Positions 18,969-29,912 are shown, counted from the first letter of the stretch. The stretch is DNA of 64,000 nucleotides from Flagellimonas oceanensis (GCF_003992595.1 NZ_RZNA01000045.1:40314-104313); one strand, 5' to 3'. Made by a program: numbers and translations. The notes: generated by a model not told the origin, from the sequence alone.

Positions 18969-21155
18969 ATGAAAAAGAACTTTATTTTGGCACTTTTGGT
19001 TATTCTTGTTGCAGTAGCCTCCTGCAGTTTTACCAATAAGTCTTTTGATAACGACAACAAGGATAAATTTTTATTGGAATTGATTTCCTACGTATTGGAA
19101 AGAGGGCATTACGAGCCCAAAGAAGTTAATGATAGCTTCAGTTCCAATGTTTTTGATGATTTCATCGAAGTCATCGACCCTACCAAAAGATACTTCCTGG
19201 AAAGTGATATCAGGGAATTTGAAAAATACAGGTTTATGATCGATGATGAGATCAGAAACACTGATATTGAATTTTTCAACATTGTATATCAACGTTTGAT
19301 GGTACGTATGGAAGAGGCCAAGGAAATCTACAAGGAAGTCCTCTCCACTCCATTTGATTACACCATTGATGAAACCATTGAAATCGATTATGACGATCAA
19401 GAGTTTGCTGCCAACAAAAAGGAGCTTAAAGAACGTTGGAGGAAACAATTGAAATACAATACGTTGGCTGGTTTTGAGAATAAGATAGAAAACAAGTGGC
19501 GTGCATCGATAGTGGAGTCGGGAGGATCTCCCCAAGACGATGATGCCCTTGTGAACGTTTCCTATAACGAAATTCCAAGCAGCATAGATAAAGCACTTAC
19601 AGAAGAAGAAGCCAGAGAAGTCACAAAGAACACTTTGGATGAATTCTTTGATTTTGTGGATGATTTGGAACGTGAAGATTGGTTTGTTCAGTACTTGAAC
19701 ACCATTGTGGAAGAATTTGACCCACATACGTTCTATTTTGCTCCAGAGGAAAAGGAAAAATTCGACATAGGCATGTCAGGTAAGTTTGAAGGAATCGGAG
19801 CTAGACTGCAGAAGAAGCCCGAAGGAGCCAAAATCGTTGAGATTATTTCCGGAGGTCCCGTTTGGAGAGACCAAAGCCTTGAGGTTGGAGATCAAATCCT
19901 CAAAGTGGGGCAAGAAGGAGAAGAACCCATCAATATTGTGGGAATGCGATTGGAAGACGCCATTAAATTGATCAAAGGCCCCGAAGGAACCGTTGTGGAA
20001 CTAACAGTGAGAAAGGTTGATGGCACCATCGAAACAGTTTCCATTACCAGAGATGTAGTGGAATTGGAAGAATCCTACGCAAAATCTGCCACAATTAATG
20101 CTGGCGATCAAAAATACGGACTTATCAACCTTCCAAAATTCTATGTGGATTTTGAAGATTATGCCGAAAGAAATGCTGCCACGGACGTTGCCAAGGAATT
20201 GGAACGCCTCAAAGAAGCTGGAGCAGAGGGTATCATATTGGATTTGCGTGATAATGGGGGAGGATCATTGAAAACCGTTGTGGAAATGGCGGGATTGTTC
20301 ATCAAAGATGGTCCCATCGTCCAAGTGCGTTCCTCTGGTCAGCGCAAGGAAGTTCATGAGGACAAGGACGAGCGCATTCAATGGGATGGACCATTGGTTA
20401 TCTTGGTAAACGAACTATCCGCATCCGCATCTGAAATATTGGCCGCGGCCATGCAGGATTATAAGCGAGCCGTAATTATCGGTAGCAAACAAACTTTCGG
20501 AAAAGGAACCGTTCAAAACGTGATTCCTTTGGACAACATTGTTCGTGGCAACGACCATGGGGATTTGGGGGCCATTAAATTGACCACCCAAAAATTCTAC
20601 AGGATCAATGGAGGTTCCACTCAGTTGGAAGGTGTAAAAAGTGATATCGTGGTTCCAGACAGGTACAGCTATATCGATTTGGGCGAACGCGATCAACAAA
20701 ACCCATTGGGTTGGGATAAAATCACACCTGCCGACTATAAAGTTTGGGATGGGTACATCGATTTTGATGAAGCTGTGAAAAGCAGTAAGGAACGCATGGC
20801 AAAAAATGAGCAAATAAGGCTTATTGAAGAAAATGCCAAGTGGCTAAAGGAACAGCAAGATGAAAACTTGATTTCCTTGAATTACGATGCTTACGTAAGC
20901 AAGGAAAAAGAAGCCAAAAAACGCTCTGAAAAATTCAAAAGCCTAAGGGATTACGATTCCAGACTTACTTTCAGTTCCTTGCAATACGAACAGGAGTTGT
21001 TCACTCAGGATTCTGTGCTCAGGGAAAAAAGAGACAGATGGCACAAAGATTTGGCGCGTGACATTTATGTGGAAGAAGCCGTGAACGTACTCAAAGACCT
21101 TCACAAGAACAATATCAAGAAAAAAGAGAACGAATTGGCTAGCGTAAAAGGATAG
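18969..21155 (+). CDS. carboxy-terminal processing protease (Prc/Tsp type, PDZ + S41)
   Basis: PDZ 'GIGARLQKKPEGAKIVEIISGGP'; S41 core 'LDLRDNGGGSL', 'VLVNELSASASEILAAAMQDY'; lipoprotein signal. Confidence 0.94.
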   Translation: MKKNFILALLVILVAVASCSFTNKSFDNDNKDKFLLELISYVLERGHYEPKEVNDSFSSNVFDDFIEVIDPTKRYFLESDIREFEKYRFMIDDEIRNTDIEFFNIVYQRLMVRMEEAKEIYKEVLSTPFDYTIDETIEIDYDDQEFAANKKELKERWRKQLKYNTLAGFENKIENKWRASIVESGGSPQDDDALVNVSYNEIPSSIDKALTEEEAREVTKNTLDEFFDFVDDLEREDWFVQYLNTIVEEFDPHTFYFAPEEKEKFDIGMSGKFEGIGARLQKKPEGAKIVEIISGGPVWRDQSLEVGDQILKVGQEGEEPINIVGMRLEDAIKLIKGPEGTVVELTVRKVDGTIETVSITRDVVELEESYAKSATINAGDQKYGLINLPKFYVDFEDYAERNAATDVAKELERLKEAGAEGIILDLRDNGGGSLKTVVEMAGLFIKDGPIVQVRSSGQRKEVHEDKDERIQWDGPLVILVNELSASASEILAAAMQDYKRAVIIGSKQTFGKGTVQNVIPLDNIVRGNDHGDLGAIKLTTQKFYRINGGSTQLEGVKSDIVVPDRYSYIDLGERDQQNPLGWDKITPADYKVWDGYIDFDEAVKSSKERMAKNEQIRLIEENAKWLKEQQDENLISLNYDAYVSKEKEAKKRSEKFKSLRDYDSRLTFSSLQYEQELFTQDSVLREKRDRWHKDLARDIYVEEAVNVLKDLHKNNIKKKENELASVKG

Positions 21156-21174
21156 TCATATCGATAATATATTT

Positions 21175-21207
21175 AAAAAGCCAACTTGAAAGAGTTGGCT
21201 TTTTTTA
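21175..21207 (+). terminator. intrinsic terminator after the protease
   Basis: aaaaagccaacttgaaagagttggcttttttt. Confidence 0.85.
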
Positions 21208-21221
21208 TGCAACTTTGGCCG

Positions 21222-22046
21222 ATGAATTTCCAACAAGTGTGGGATCAAATGAAGAATAGGACCATTTATGCCTTGCTCATGGCGCTATGCATTATAGGGT
21301 TTTGGGTGTTCGATAATTTTTATACCCCTGCCACATATTCCAATACCAAAGAGCCGGATATTGACCTGAATGAATCCAACTTTTTACCAAGCTCCACAAC
21401 TGGGGAAATCGTAAGGCACAACTATTACATACTTTCTTACAGTGAAGCCCATGAACAGGCGGAGTGGGTAGCATACACCCTAAAAAAAGAGCATCTAACT
21501 TATGATGACAGGAAACGTCCCTATTTTATCGAAGATCCACAGGTACGGACAAAATCCGCGGATTGGCGTAATTACAGAGGTTCGGGATACGATAGGGGGC
21601 ACTTGCTCCCCGCCGGCGATAGACGGTTTTCGGAACAGGCTTACAATGAGACTTTTTACACCAGCAACATCAGTCCGCAGGACAAGGACTTCAATGCCGG
21701 TATTTGGAACCGTTTGGAGCAGAAAGTGCGGTTTTGGTGCAAAAAATATGGTGATATAATGGTGGTAACAGGAGGTGTACTGGAAAATAACTTGATTGAG
21801 ATTGGCGATGAAGATGTGGACGTACCCCGATTTTTTTACAAAATAGTGATGAGGGGGAAGGGCGATGATGCCAAGGTCATCTCATTTTTGATGCCTGCTG
21901 AAGAAACTCGGGAGGAGCTGGAACATTTTGTGGTCTCCATTGATGAGATCGAGACGAAAACGGGCATTGATTTTTTTGAGAAACAACCTGAAGCCTGGCA
22001 ATTGGAAATAGAATCTAAAGTAGATGCCAGTGGATGGAAATTCTAA
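21222..22046 (+). CDS. DNA/RNA non-specific endonuclease (NUC1 family); track ORF starts at 21186
   Basis: 'YDRGHLLPAGDRRFSEQAYNETFYTSNISPQDKDFNAGIWNRLE' matches the DRGH/NxxPQ active site. The upstream ATG lies inside the terminator hairpin. Confidence 0.9.
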   Translation: MNFQQVWDQMKNRTIYALLMALCIIGFWVFDNFYTPATYSNTKEPDIDLNESNFLPSSTTGEIVRHNYYILSYSEAHEQAEWVAYTLKKEHLTYDDRKRPYFIEDPQVRTKSADWRNYRGSGYDRGHLLPAGDRRFSEQAYNETFYTSNISPQDKDFNAGIWNRLEQKVRFWCKKYGDIMVVTGGVLENNLIEIGDEDVDVPRFFYKIVMRGKGDDAKVISFLMPAEETREELEHFVVSIDEIETKTGIDFFEKQPEAWQLEIESKVDASGWKF

Positions 22047-23326
22047 ATACCGTCCTTCAAGCGGTTGGAGTCCAGTTTCAGGAAGATGAACAACAGCATC
22101 GTGAAGAAAATCAATCCGGAACCACCGTAACTGAAGAAGGGCAAAGGGACCCCGATGGTGGGCAATAGCCCAATTACCATCCCGATATTGATAAAGTAAT
22201 GGAATACCAAGATCGAAATTACGCCATACCCATACATTCGGCTAAAATCGCTTTTTTGTCGTTCCGCGATGTAAATCAACCGTAAGAAGAACAGGGAGAA
22301 TAATAGAATCACTGCAGAAGTGCCCAAAAAGCCCCACTCTTCGCCCACAGAACTAAAAATATAATCCGTGTGCTGTTCGGGGACAAAATCCCCTTTGGTC
22401 CGTGTGCCCTCCATAAATCCTTTTCCTGCAAACCCACCCGATTCAATGGCTTTTTCCGATTGATAGGTATTGTAACCAATGGTCTTTCGGATTTCATCCA
22501 GCTTTTCCTCATCCTTTTCCAAACTCAACCATAGGGCAAAGCGATCCCTATGCCGTTGTTCAAAAACGTTCTCAAAAACAAAGTTCACAGATAGGGAAAA
22601 GAGTATGGAAACAGCGATTACTCCCAAAACGGGGGCTATCGGGATTTTTACTGAAGCTTTTTTGAAGGTGTAGATCAGTAAAGTCAGTATGATCAATCCA
22701 ATGGCGACCCAAACCGTGCCGAACATTAATGTTGTGGCAAATAACACTACGGCAAAAATGAGGATGCCTAAGTAATAAATGGGAAACCCCTCTCTGAACA
22801 GTACAAAAAAAAGTGAAAAATAAATGAGCGAACTCCCGGGGTCAGGTTGGGGCAAAATCAATAAAGCCGGCAATAGGATAATGGCCACGGCGTATAATTG
22901 ATGTTTTCCCGTTCGTATATCGGTTTGGATATCGCTCAAGAACTTGGCAAGTGCCAAGGAGGTACCCACTTTGGCCAACTCAGATGGTTGAAGATTGAAG
23001 AATCCAAGGTCGTACCATGACGTTGCGCCTGCTATCGTTTTTCCAAAGACAAACAGACCCAAGAGCAAAACAATGGAAACAATATAAAATATGGAGGCAA
23101 AGCGTTCAAAAAAGTGCGATTCCACAAACAGTACAAAGATGATGCCCAATGCAGCAAGGCCTATGAAAAAGAGCTGTTTGCCATACAAAGTTGAAAAATC
23201 AAAAATGGAAGTGCTGGTCTCGCCTACGGAGGTGGAGTAAATATTGAGCCATCCGATAAATACCAAAAGTGCATAGAGGATGACACTGATCCAATCCAAC
23301 CTTCCAAAAGGCCCTTTACCAGTCAT
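22043..23326 (-). CDS. rodA: rod shape-determining protein RodA (SEDS)
   Basis: 'LQPSELAKVGTSLALAKFL', 'PEQHTDYIFSSVGEEWGF', 'GVPLPFFSYGGSGL'. Confidence 0.96.
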   Translation of the reverse strand: MTGKGPFGRLDWISVILYALLVFIGWLNIYSTSVGETSTSIFDFSTLYGKQLFFIGLAALGIIFVLFVESHFFERFASIFYIVSIVLLLGLFVFGKTIAGATSWYDLGFFNLQPSELAKVGTSLALAKFLSDIQTDIRTGKHQLYAVAIILLPALLILPQPDPGSSLIYFSLFFVLFREGFPIYYLGILIFAVVLFATTLMFGTVWVAIGLIILTLLIYTFKKASVKIPIAPVLGVIAVSILFSLSVNFVFENVFEQRHRDRFALWLSLEKDEEKLDEIRKTIGYNTYQSEKAIESGGFAGKGFMEGTRTKGDFVPEQHTDYIFSSVGEEWGFLGTSAVILLFSLFFLRLIYIAERQKSDFSRMYGYGVISILVFHYFINIGMVIGLLPTIGVPLPFFSYGGSGLIFFTMLLFIFLKLDSNRLKDGI

Positions 23327-25190
23327 ATTCGTTTATTTCGAAAGGTTCATCACTATACGGTTTGGCATATTCGTGCTCCAAGGTTTTCTCTAGCATTCGT
23401 TTTTCCAAATCTTTTCGTGTAATCTCCCCTTTGATATATTTTTCTATCAAGAGTGAAGCAATATGCCCAGCATAACGTGATCCGTAGTAGCCATTTTCAA
23501 TATATACTGCCAAGGCTATTTGAGGATTTTCAACAGGGGCAAAGGCCACAAAAACAGAGTGGTCCGTTAGCTGCATCCGTTCTCCATCAATACGTATATA
23601 ATTTTCTACTGTACCCGTTTTACCTGCAATATCAATCCCTGGGATTTTAACCCATCTGGCCGTACCGTGATTATACACATTGGCCATACCTTGGATTACG
23701 GGGTCAAAATGTTTTCTGTCAATGGTGGTATAACGGGGTTCCGTGTATTTCGGGTCTATTTTCCCGTTATTTCCTATACTTTTAATCACATGGGGTGTGT
23801 AAAAATATCCACGATTGGCAATGGCAGCTGTCATATTGGCCAATTGTAATGGCGTGGCTGCAATTTCTCCCTGCCCTATGGAATTGGAAATGATGGTGGA
23901 TGCCGCCCATCTGCCATCTCCGTACCATTTGTCGTAATAGGCTACATCTGGAATTCTCCCAGGAGCACCCGTAGGAAGGTCAGTGCCCAAATAATCACCG
24001 AGTCCAAAACTTTTCATATGTTTTTCCCAAACATCCATGCCTTCGTCGGTGGTCTCATATTTATCAAAAATCTTCCGAAATACCCCGGCGAAATAAGCAT
24101 TGCAGGATTGATAGATACCGGAGTTCAAGTCCCTGACACCACCACCGCAATGGCATCCTCTCAGGGTGTTCCCCACGTAAAACCCATGATAACACCTGAA
24201 CTTCGTGTCAGTGTTGATAACTTCTTCTTGTAAACCTATCAAAGCATTTAATGTCTTAAAAGGAGATCCTGGGGAAGGCTGGGCCAAAATGGAACGGTCC
24301 CAAGTGGGTTTGGATATAGTATCGTAATGCAGCTTGCTGTAGTTTTTGGATCGTTGTCTACCTACCAAAAGAGCGGGGTCGTAGGTGGGCCCCGAGATCA
24401 TGGTCAATATCTCGCCTGTTTTTGGCTCAATGGCCACAATGCCACCGCGTTTGCCGTGCATCAATTTTTCTCCGTACTCTTGGAGTGTTTTGTCCAAAGT
24501 GATCTGGATTTCCTTGCCTTGTTGTGGAAGGGTGTCCAATTTTCCATCCTTATACGGTCCAATGTCCCTATTGAAACGGTCTTTTTGAATATGTTTTACC
24601 CCTTTTTGCCCCCGGAGGATTTCCTCATATTGTTTTTCAATGCCTGTGCGCCCCTTCAATTCCCCCGCAACGTAGTAGGGATTGTTTTTAAGGTCCCATT
24701 CGTTGACCTCACTGATATACCCAAGCACATTGGCGGCACTTTTGGTGTTGTAGTAGCGCAACGATCGTTTCTGGATATAAAAGCCCGTAAAATGGCGCAT
24801 TTTTTCCTGAAGCTTGGCATAGTCTTCCTTGGAAAGCTGCGGCACCAAAACCGAAGGTAATCTGGGGGAATACCGTCTCGCTTTTTCCATTTTGGATAGA
24901 AACTCAGGTTTTTCGATTCCCAAGAGGTTACAGAACTCCAAAGTGTCCAAAGGTTTTACTTCCCTTGGGATGACCATCACATCGTATGCCGGTTGATTTC
25001 CCACCAATAGCTTGCCGTTGCGATCGTAGATGTAGCCTCTTTCGGGATAATCATAGACTTTTTTTATGGCAGGATCATCCAGTATTTGGTCCGGCGAAAA
25101 CCGAAACAATTGCAAATAGGATAACCTACCTATGAAGGTGAAACCTATAAGTACAACAACGGATGAGAGCAATAATTTTTTCATGACCAA
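23316..25190 (-). CDS. mrdA: penicillin-binding protein 2
   Basis: Transpeptidase motifs 'PGSPFKTLNAL' (a variant of SxxK context), 'SNSIGQGEIAATPLQLANM', 'AGKTGTVEN'; next to rodA. Confidence 0.95.
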   Translation of the reverse strand: MVMKKLLLSSVVVLIGFTFIGRLSYLQLFRFSPDQILDDPAIKKVYDYPERGYIYDRNGKLLVGNQPAYDVMVIPREVKPLDTLEFCNLLGIEKPEFLSKMEKARRYSPRLPSVLVPQLSKEDYAKLQEKMRHFTGFYIQKRSLRYYNTKSAANVLGYISEVNEWDLKNNPYYVAGELKGRTGIEKQYEEILRGQKGVKHIQKDRFNRDIGPYKDGKLDTLPQQGKEIQITLDKTLQEYGEKLMHGKRGGIVAIEPKTGEILTMISGPTYDPALLVGRQRSKNYSKLHYDTISKPTWDRSILAQPSPGSPFKTLNALIGLQEEVINTDTKFRCYHGFYVGNTLRGCHCGGGVRDLNSGIYQSCNAYFAGVFRKIFDKYETTDEGMDVWEKHMKSFGLGDYLGTDLPTGAPGRIPDVAYYDKWYGDGRWAASTIISNSIGQGEIAATPLQLANMTAAIANRGYFYTPHVIKSIGNNGKIDPKYTEPRYTTIDRKHFDPVIQGMANVYNHGTARWVKIPGIDIAGKTGTVENYIRIDGERMQLTDHSVFVAFAPVENPQIALAVYIENGYYGSRYAGHIASLLIEKYIKGEITRKDLEKRMLEKTLEHEYAKPYSDEPFEINEYDW

Positions 25191-25238
25191 CCTATATTCT
25201 TGGACGCTACATATATACCAACGGTAGAAACTACGTTT

Positions 25239-25745
25239 TTATTCGCTTTTTGGACTAAAAAGTGAACTGAATAATACACAAAGTATTAAAGTTACAATAC
25301 CTGTGGTAAAAACTTTTTTCAAAATTAACAGGATATGGGCGATACTTAAAATTTCGAACGAAAAGAATATCAAATGGTGGAATAAAATAAGTAAAGCCAA
25401 AAAGGTAATGCGCTGCACCTTTGTGGTATTCTTGAAACTGAAATTTTGGAAATCATAGTTTACACCAAAACAAAAGCGCATAATAGCGGGACGTGCGTAA
25501 GCAATGGTTACGGATGCCAATGCATTAAGGGCGAGTGTATCCGAGAAAATATCTATGACCACTCCCAACAAAAATGCTGTGAGCATAAAAATGGCCCTGT
25601 TTCCTTTGATGGGATACCAATAAAAGAAGACCACATACACGAATGGATTGATGAATCCCAGAAAGTTCAGGTTGTTGAATATGAGAACTTGTGTGATGAC
25701 CAACAACACAAAACGCAAAATATTTATGATCAGGGTGTTGTTCAT
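25239..25745 (-). CDS. mreD: rod shape-determining protein MreD
   Basis: 168-aa TM protein; ATGA overlap with mreC; operon position. Confidence 0.88.
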   Translation of the reverse strand: MNNTLIINILRFVLLVITQVLIFNNLNFLGFINPFVYVVFFYWYPIKGNRAIFMLTAFLLGVVIDIFSDTLALNALASVTIAYARPAIMRFCFGVNYDFQNFSFKNTTKVQRITFLALLILFHHLIFFSFEILSIAHILLILKKVFTTGIVTLILCVLFSSLFSPKSE

Positions 25746-26554
25746 TCTATCGTTCTGGATTCTAGTTCCTCGATTTCCTCTTTGTCTTTATTTTCTATCA
25801 AGTATACATTTTTGATGTTGGCCATGTCAGAAAACAGTTCCACATCAATATTGTAAAAACTCTGGGCATCATTGAGGTCGTACTTTTTGATGGTGCCGAT
25901 GGGTACGTTTTCCGGAAAAATACTGGACATTCCCCCTGTAACAATGGTGTCACCTACGACTAAGGGAACCAGTCGGGGGATATCAACCAACTGGACAACG
26001 GTATAGTCTTTTGTGTCCCAAATCAAGGAGCCAAAGTATTCGGTACCCTTTATTTTGGCATTGATGTTCGATTTGGTATTGAGTACGCTCTGAACCGTGG
26101 CAAAATTGTTGGATACATTTTCCACGATACCCAAAATGCCATCTGTAGTGATTACGCCCATATCTTGGGCCACACCGTCTTTTTCGCCTTTGTCTATCAG
26201 GACATAGTTTCGGGGCGAGGTAAAACTGTTCTTGATAAGTTTGGCATCCAAAACCTGATATACCGCCAAAGTGGAGTCCAAGGGTTCAACACTGTCATAT
26301 TGGGCATTGAACAACATTTTGCGCAACTGCTGATTTTCCTCTACCAATCTATTGTTCTCCTCTTGCAGGTTGAAATAAGAGGACACATCGGAACCAGCAC
26401 CATAAATGCTTCCCGTGACCCATCGTGAGGAGTTAAAAAACTTGGATTGATGGTAGGTATGCGACCGAATGGTCATCACCAATGCGATAAACGCAAAAAA
26501 CGCATACAGAAATGCATTTCTATAACGTAAAATAAAATTGATGATGCGTTGCAT
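25742..26554 (-). CDS. mreC: rod shape-determining protein MreC
   Basis: Single TM plus coiled coil; 'VGDTIVTGGMSSIFPENVPIGTI'. Confidence 0.93.
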   Translation of the reverse strand: MQRIINFILRYRNAFLYAFFAFIALVMTIRSHTYHQSKFFNSSRWVTGSIYGAGSDVSSYFNLQEENNRLVEENQQLRKMLFNAQYDSVEPLDSTLAVYQVLDAKLIKNSFTSPRNYVLIDKGEKDGVAQDMGVITTDGILGIVENVSNNFATVQSVLNTKSNINAKIKGTEYFGSLIWDTKDYTVVQLVDIPRLVPLVVGDTIVTGGMSSIFPENVPIGTIKKYDLNDAQSFYNIDVELFSDMANIKNVYLIENKDKEEIEELESRTIE

Positions 26555-26619
26555 GCAATCGTATCGTTAAGAAGGTTTTTCAACTCCTTGAAGGTAATAG
26601 AACTGCAAGGATTACAGCG

Positions 26620-27648
26620 CTATTTTATTAAAATACTTTTATAGCGTTCCAGGTTTTTAAGTGCAATACCCGTTCCTCGAACAACCGCTCTCAAAGGGTC
26701 TTCGGCAATGTAAACGGGCAAATCGGTTTTTTGGGAAAGCCTTCTGTCCAGTCCACGGAGCATGGACCCTCCACCTGCTAAATAAATACCTGTATTGTAA
26801 ATATCGGCGGCAAGCTCCGGAGGTGTTTGGGACAAGGTTTCCATAACCGCATCCTCAACACGCAAAATACTTTTATCAAGAGCTTTGGCTATTTCCCGAT
26901 AAGAAACCTGGACTTGCTTGGGTTTTCCCGTCAATAGATCACGACCTTGGATGGATTTATCTTCGGGTGGGGATTTCAAATCCTCTGTGGCCGAACCAAT
27001 TTCTATTTTGATGGCTTCCGCAGTACTTTCACCTACATACAAGTTGTGTTGTGTACGCATGTAATAAATGATATCGTTGGTAAACACATCACCCGCAATT
27101 TTAACGGATTTATCACAAACAATACCTCCTAGTGCGATGACCGCAATTTCCGTGGTACCACCACCTATATCCACGATCATGTTTCCTTTGGGCTGCATAA
27201 TATCGAGACCGATACCAATCGCAGCGGCCATGGGTTCATGGATCAGGTAGACCTCTTTACCGTTTACGCGTTCTGCAGACTCTCGAACCGCACGCATTTC
27301 CACTTCGGTAATCCCGGATGGGATACAAATGACCATGCGCAAAGCAGGTGGGAACCACTTTTTCTTTAACGCCGGAATGTTTTTGATGAACATGCTGATC
27401 ATCTTCTCTGACGCATCAAAGTCAGCGATTACACCGTCTTTCAACGGTCGTATGGTTTTGATGTTTTCATGGGTTTTCCCCTGCATCATATTGGCTTCGC
27501 GGCCCACCGCGATTATTTTTCCTGATACGCGGTCCCTAGCCACAATGGAAGGACTGTCGACAACCACTTTGTCCAAGTGGATGATCAGGGTATTTGCAGT
27601 ACCAAGGTCAATGGCAATTTCCTCGGTCATGAAATCAAAAAATCCCAT
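26620..27648 (-). CDS. mreB: rod shape-determining protein MreB
   Basis: 'EEIAIDLGTANTLI', 'MIVDIGGGTTEIAVIALGGIV', 'LAGGGSMLRGLD'. Confidence 0.98.
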   Translation of the reverse strand: MGFFDFMTEEIAIDLGTANTLIIHLDKVVVDSPSIVARDRVSGKIIAVGREANMMQGKTHENIKTIRPLKDGVIADFDASEKMISMFIKNIPALKKKWFPPALRMVICIPSGITEVEMRAVRESAERVNGKEVYLIHEPMAAAIGIGLDIMQPKGNMIVDIGGGTTEIAVIALGGIVCDKSVKIAGDVFTNDIIYYMRTQHNLYVGESTAEAIKIEIGSATEDLKSPPEDKSIQGRDLLTGKPKQVQVSYREIAKALDKSILRVEDAVMETLSQTPPELAADIYNTGIYLAGGGSMLRGLDRRLSQKTDLPVYIAEDPLRAVVRGTGIALKNLERYKSILIK

Positions 27649-27703
27649 AAAAAAAGCGTCTATTTCGGATTAACGGTAAAATTTATCGGCTAAAGTACTA
27701 AAA

Positions 27704-29236
27704 TTAATGTTTAAAATGTCTAGTACCTGTCATCACCATGGCCAATCCGTTTTCGTTGCAATAATCAATGCTCAATTGGTCTTTGATGGAACCTCCTGGT
27801 TGAATCACGCTTTTAATGCCAGCTTTATCCGCAATCTCCACACAATCAGGGAATGGGAAGAACGCATCGCTGGCCATAACGGCACCGTCCAAATCAAAAT
27901 CGAATGACTTTGCTTTGTGGATGGCTTGGTTCAATGCATCAACACGTGAAGTTTGACCTGTTCCGCTGGCACACAATTGTTTGCTCTTGGCCAAAACAAT
28001 GGTGTTACTCTTGGTGTGCTTGCACAATTTGGAAGCAAAGATCAAATCCTCAATTTCTTCTGGCGTAGCTTGCTTTTCGGTTACAGGGGTCAAATCTTCT
28101 TTGGAATCGGTTTTGGAATCCTTATCCTGAACCAAAACACCGTTCAAGCAAGTTCTGACCAAAGTTTCTGGCAATTCAATCTCGTTTTGAATTAAAATGA
28201 TTCTGTTCTTCTTGCCCTTCAAGATTTCCAAAGCTTCATCTGAATAGCTGGGAGCAATTACCACTTCACAGAACAGTTTGTGGATTTCCTCTGCCGTGGG
28301 CCTGTCAATTTCAACATTGGAAATCAGAATACCGCCAAAAGCGGAAACAGGGTCACCGGCCAATGCATCCACATAGGCTTGGTGTATTGTGCTACGCGTA
28401 GCCAATCCACACGCATTGTTGTGTTTTAGAATGGCAAAGGTAGGGTCGTCATTTTTGAATTCACCCATTAGGTTTACCGCAGCATCAACATCCAATAGGT
28501 TATTGTACGATAGCTCCTTCCCATGAAGTTTTGAGAACATGGCATCAAAATCCCCAAAAAAGAATCCTTTTTGGTGTGGGTTTTCTCCGTAGCGCAACAC
28601 TTGACCTTTGGTCTCGCTGATCTTCAATACGGTTTCTTCTTTCTCTTTGTTGAAGTAATTGAAGATAGCAGTATCGTAATGTGAAGAAATATTGAAGGCC
28701 TTGGTGGCAAAACGTTTACGGTCTTCCAAGGTAGTGGATCCATTTCCTTCGGAAATCACGTTTAAAAAGTCTACGTAATCCTCCATGGATGATACACAAA
28801 GTACATCCTTGAAGTTTTTGGCGGCAGCCCTGATCAGGGAAATACCACCGATATCGATTTTCTCGATAATATCCTGTTCGGATGCACCGCTGGCGACGGT
28901 TTTCTCGAAAGGATATAGGTCTACAATGACAATGTCCAACTGAGGAATGTCGAATTCCTTCATTTGGGACACATCATTATCATTGTCCTGCCTGTTCAGA
29001 ATCCCTCCAAAAACCTTGGGGTGCAATGTCTTTACACGACCGCCCAAAATGGATGGGTAGCTGGTCACATCTTCAACAGGTACCACATCGATACCAAGGT
29101 CTCGGATAAATTTTTCGGTTCCCCCTGTAGAATAAAGGGTTACACCTAGTTCATCCAATTTTTTCACAATAGGTTCCAATCCGTCTTTGTGGAAAACGGA
29201 AATCAATGCAGCGGAGGCTTTTTTGGCAGTACTCAT
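27704..29236 (-). CDS. purH: bifunctional AICAR formyltransferase/IMP cyclohydrolase (track ORF extends to 29254)
   Basis: 'ALISVFHKDGLEPIVKKL', 'YSTGGTEKFIRDLG', 'LRYGENPHQKGFFF', 'KHNNACGLA'. Confidence 0.97.
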   Translation of the reverse strand: MSTAKKASAALISVFHKDGLEPIVKKLDELGVTLYSTGGTEKFIRDLGIDVVPVEDVTSYPSILGGRVKTLHPKVFGGILNRQDNDNDVSQMKEFDIPQLDIVIVDLYPFEKTVASGASEQDIIEKIDIGGISLIRAAAKNFKDVLCVSSMEDYVDFLNVISEGNGSTTLEDRKRFATKAFNISSHYDTAIFNYFNKEKEETVLKISETKGQVLRYGENPHQKGFFFGDFDAMFSKLHGKELSYNNLLDVDAAVNLMGEFKNDDPTFAILKHNNACGLATRSTIHQAYVDALAGDPVSAFGGILISNVEIDRPTAEEIHKLFCEVVIAPSYSDEALEILKGKKNRIILIQNEIELPETLVRTCLNGVLVQDKDSKTDSKEDLTPVTEKQATPEEIEDLIFASKLCKHTKSNTIVLAKSKQLCASGTGQTSRVDALNQAIHKAKSFDFDLDGAVMASDAFFPFPDCVEIADKAGIKSVIQPGGSIKDQLSIDYCNENGLAMVMTGTRHFKH

Positions 29237-29327
29237 TTCTATCTTAAAAATCAATTTCTTAAACGTACAAAAGTACTTGATCTGTCCCTAAAAAGCAGTA
29301 CGGTTTATTAACAAAATGGGAGAAGTT

Positions 29328-29798
29328 TTACAGGATTTCGGCCACTTTCTGATTGATGAATTCCAAAAAGCGCTCATCTTCCTCGGTAAATGGGTCGGGT
29401 GTGTTGGAATCGATATCGATTTGGCCCACATTTTCCCCATTGATAAACAAGGGGACTACGATCTCAGATTTGACCGTAATGCTACAAGCGATATAGTTGT
29501 CCTGTGCGGCCACATCAGGTACTACAAAGTTCTCGTTGCTCACCGCAACCTGTCCACAAATGCCCTTTCCAAAAGGTATGATGGTGTGGTCGGTAGGAGC
29601 GCCAGCGTAGGGTCCCAATTTCAGTTCTTCCTTGTCACCATTCTTAAAATAGAACCCAACCCAATCGTAATGATTCACATTACTGCGCAAAAGTTCACAG
29701 ATTTCGCCCAAACGGGTATCCACGGATTTGGTTCCGTCCTTTACGATTTCAAGTACCTTGGGTTCCAAAGATTTTAGCATGAGGGTTTTTTTTTGCAA
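29328..29798 (-). CDS. GAF domain-containing protein (fRMsr-like)
   Basis: 'YDWVGFYFKNGDKEELKLGPYAGAPTDHTIIPFGKGICGQVA'. Confidence 0.9.
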   Translation of the reverse strand: MQKKTLMLKSLEPKVLEIVKDGTKSVDTRLGEICELLRSNVNHYDWVGFYFKNGDKEELKLGPYAGAPTDHTIIPFGKGICGQVAVSNENFVVPDVAAQDNYIACSITVKSEIVVPLFINGENVGQIDIDSNTPDPFTEEDERFLEFINQKVAEIL

Positions 29799-29912
29799 AT
29801 GTATTGAATCATGGATTTGTACGACAAATTAAATAATGCTTACATGTTGAAAACAGATAAAGTTCTGTTAAGCAAAACAATAAATGTTAATATTTTGTAG
29901 TTTTGTAATCGA

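Noticed and set aside
19071-19727. 218-aa minus ORF inside the S41 protease
   Set aside because: Antisense shadow; no domain.
24327-24860. 177-aa plus ORF inside mrdA
   Set aside because: Antisense shadow of PBP2.
29316-29777. 153-aa plus ORF antisense to the GAF protein
   Set aside because: The minus-strand frame has clear GAF/fRMsr motifs; this one has none.
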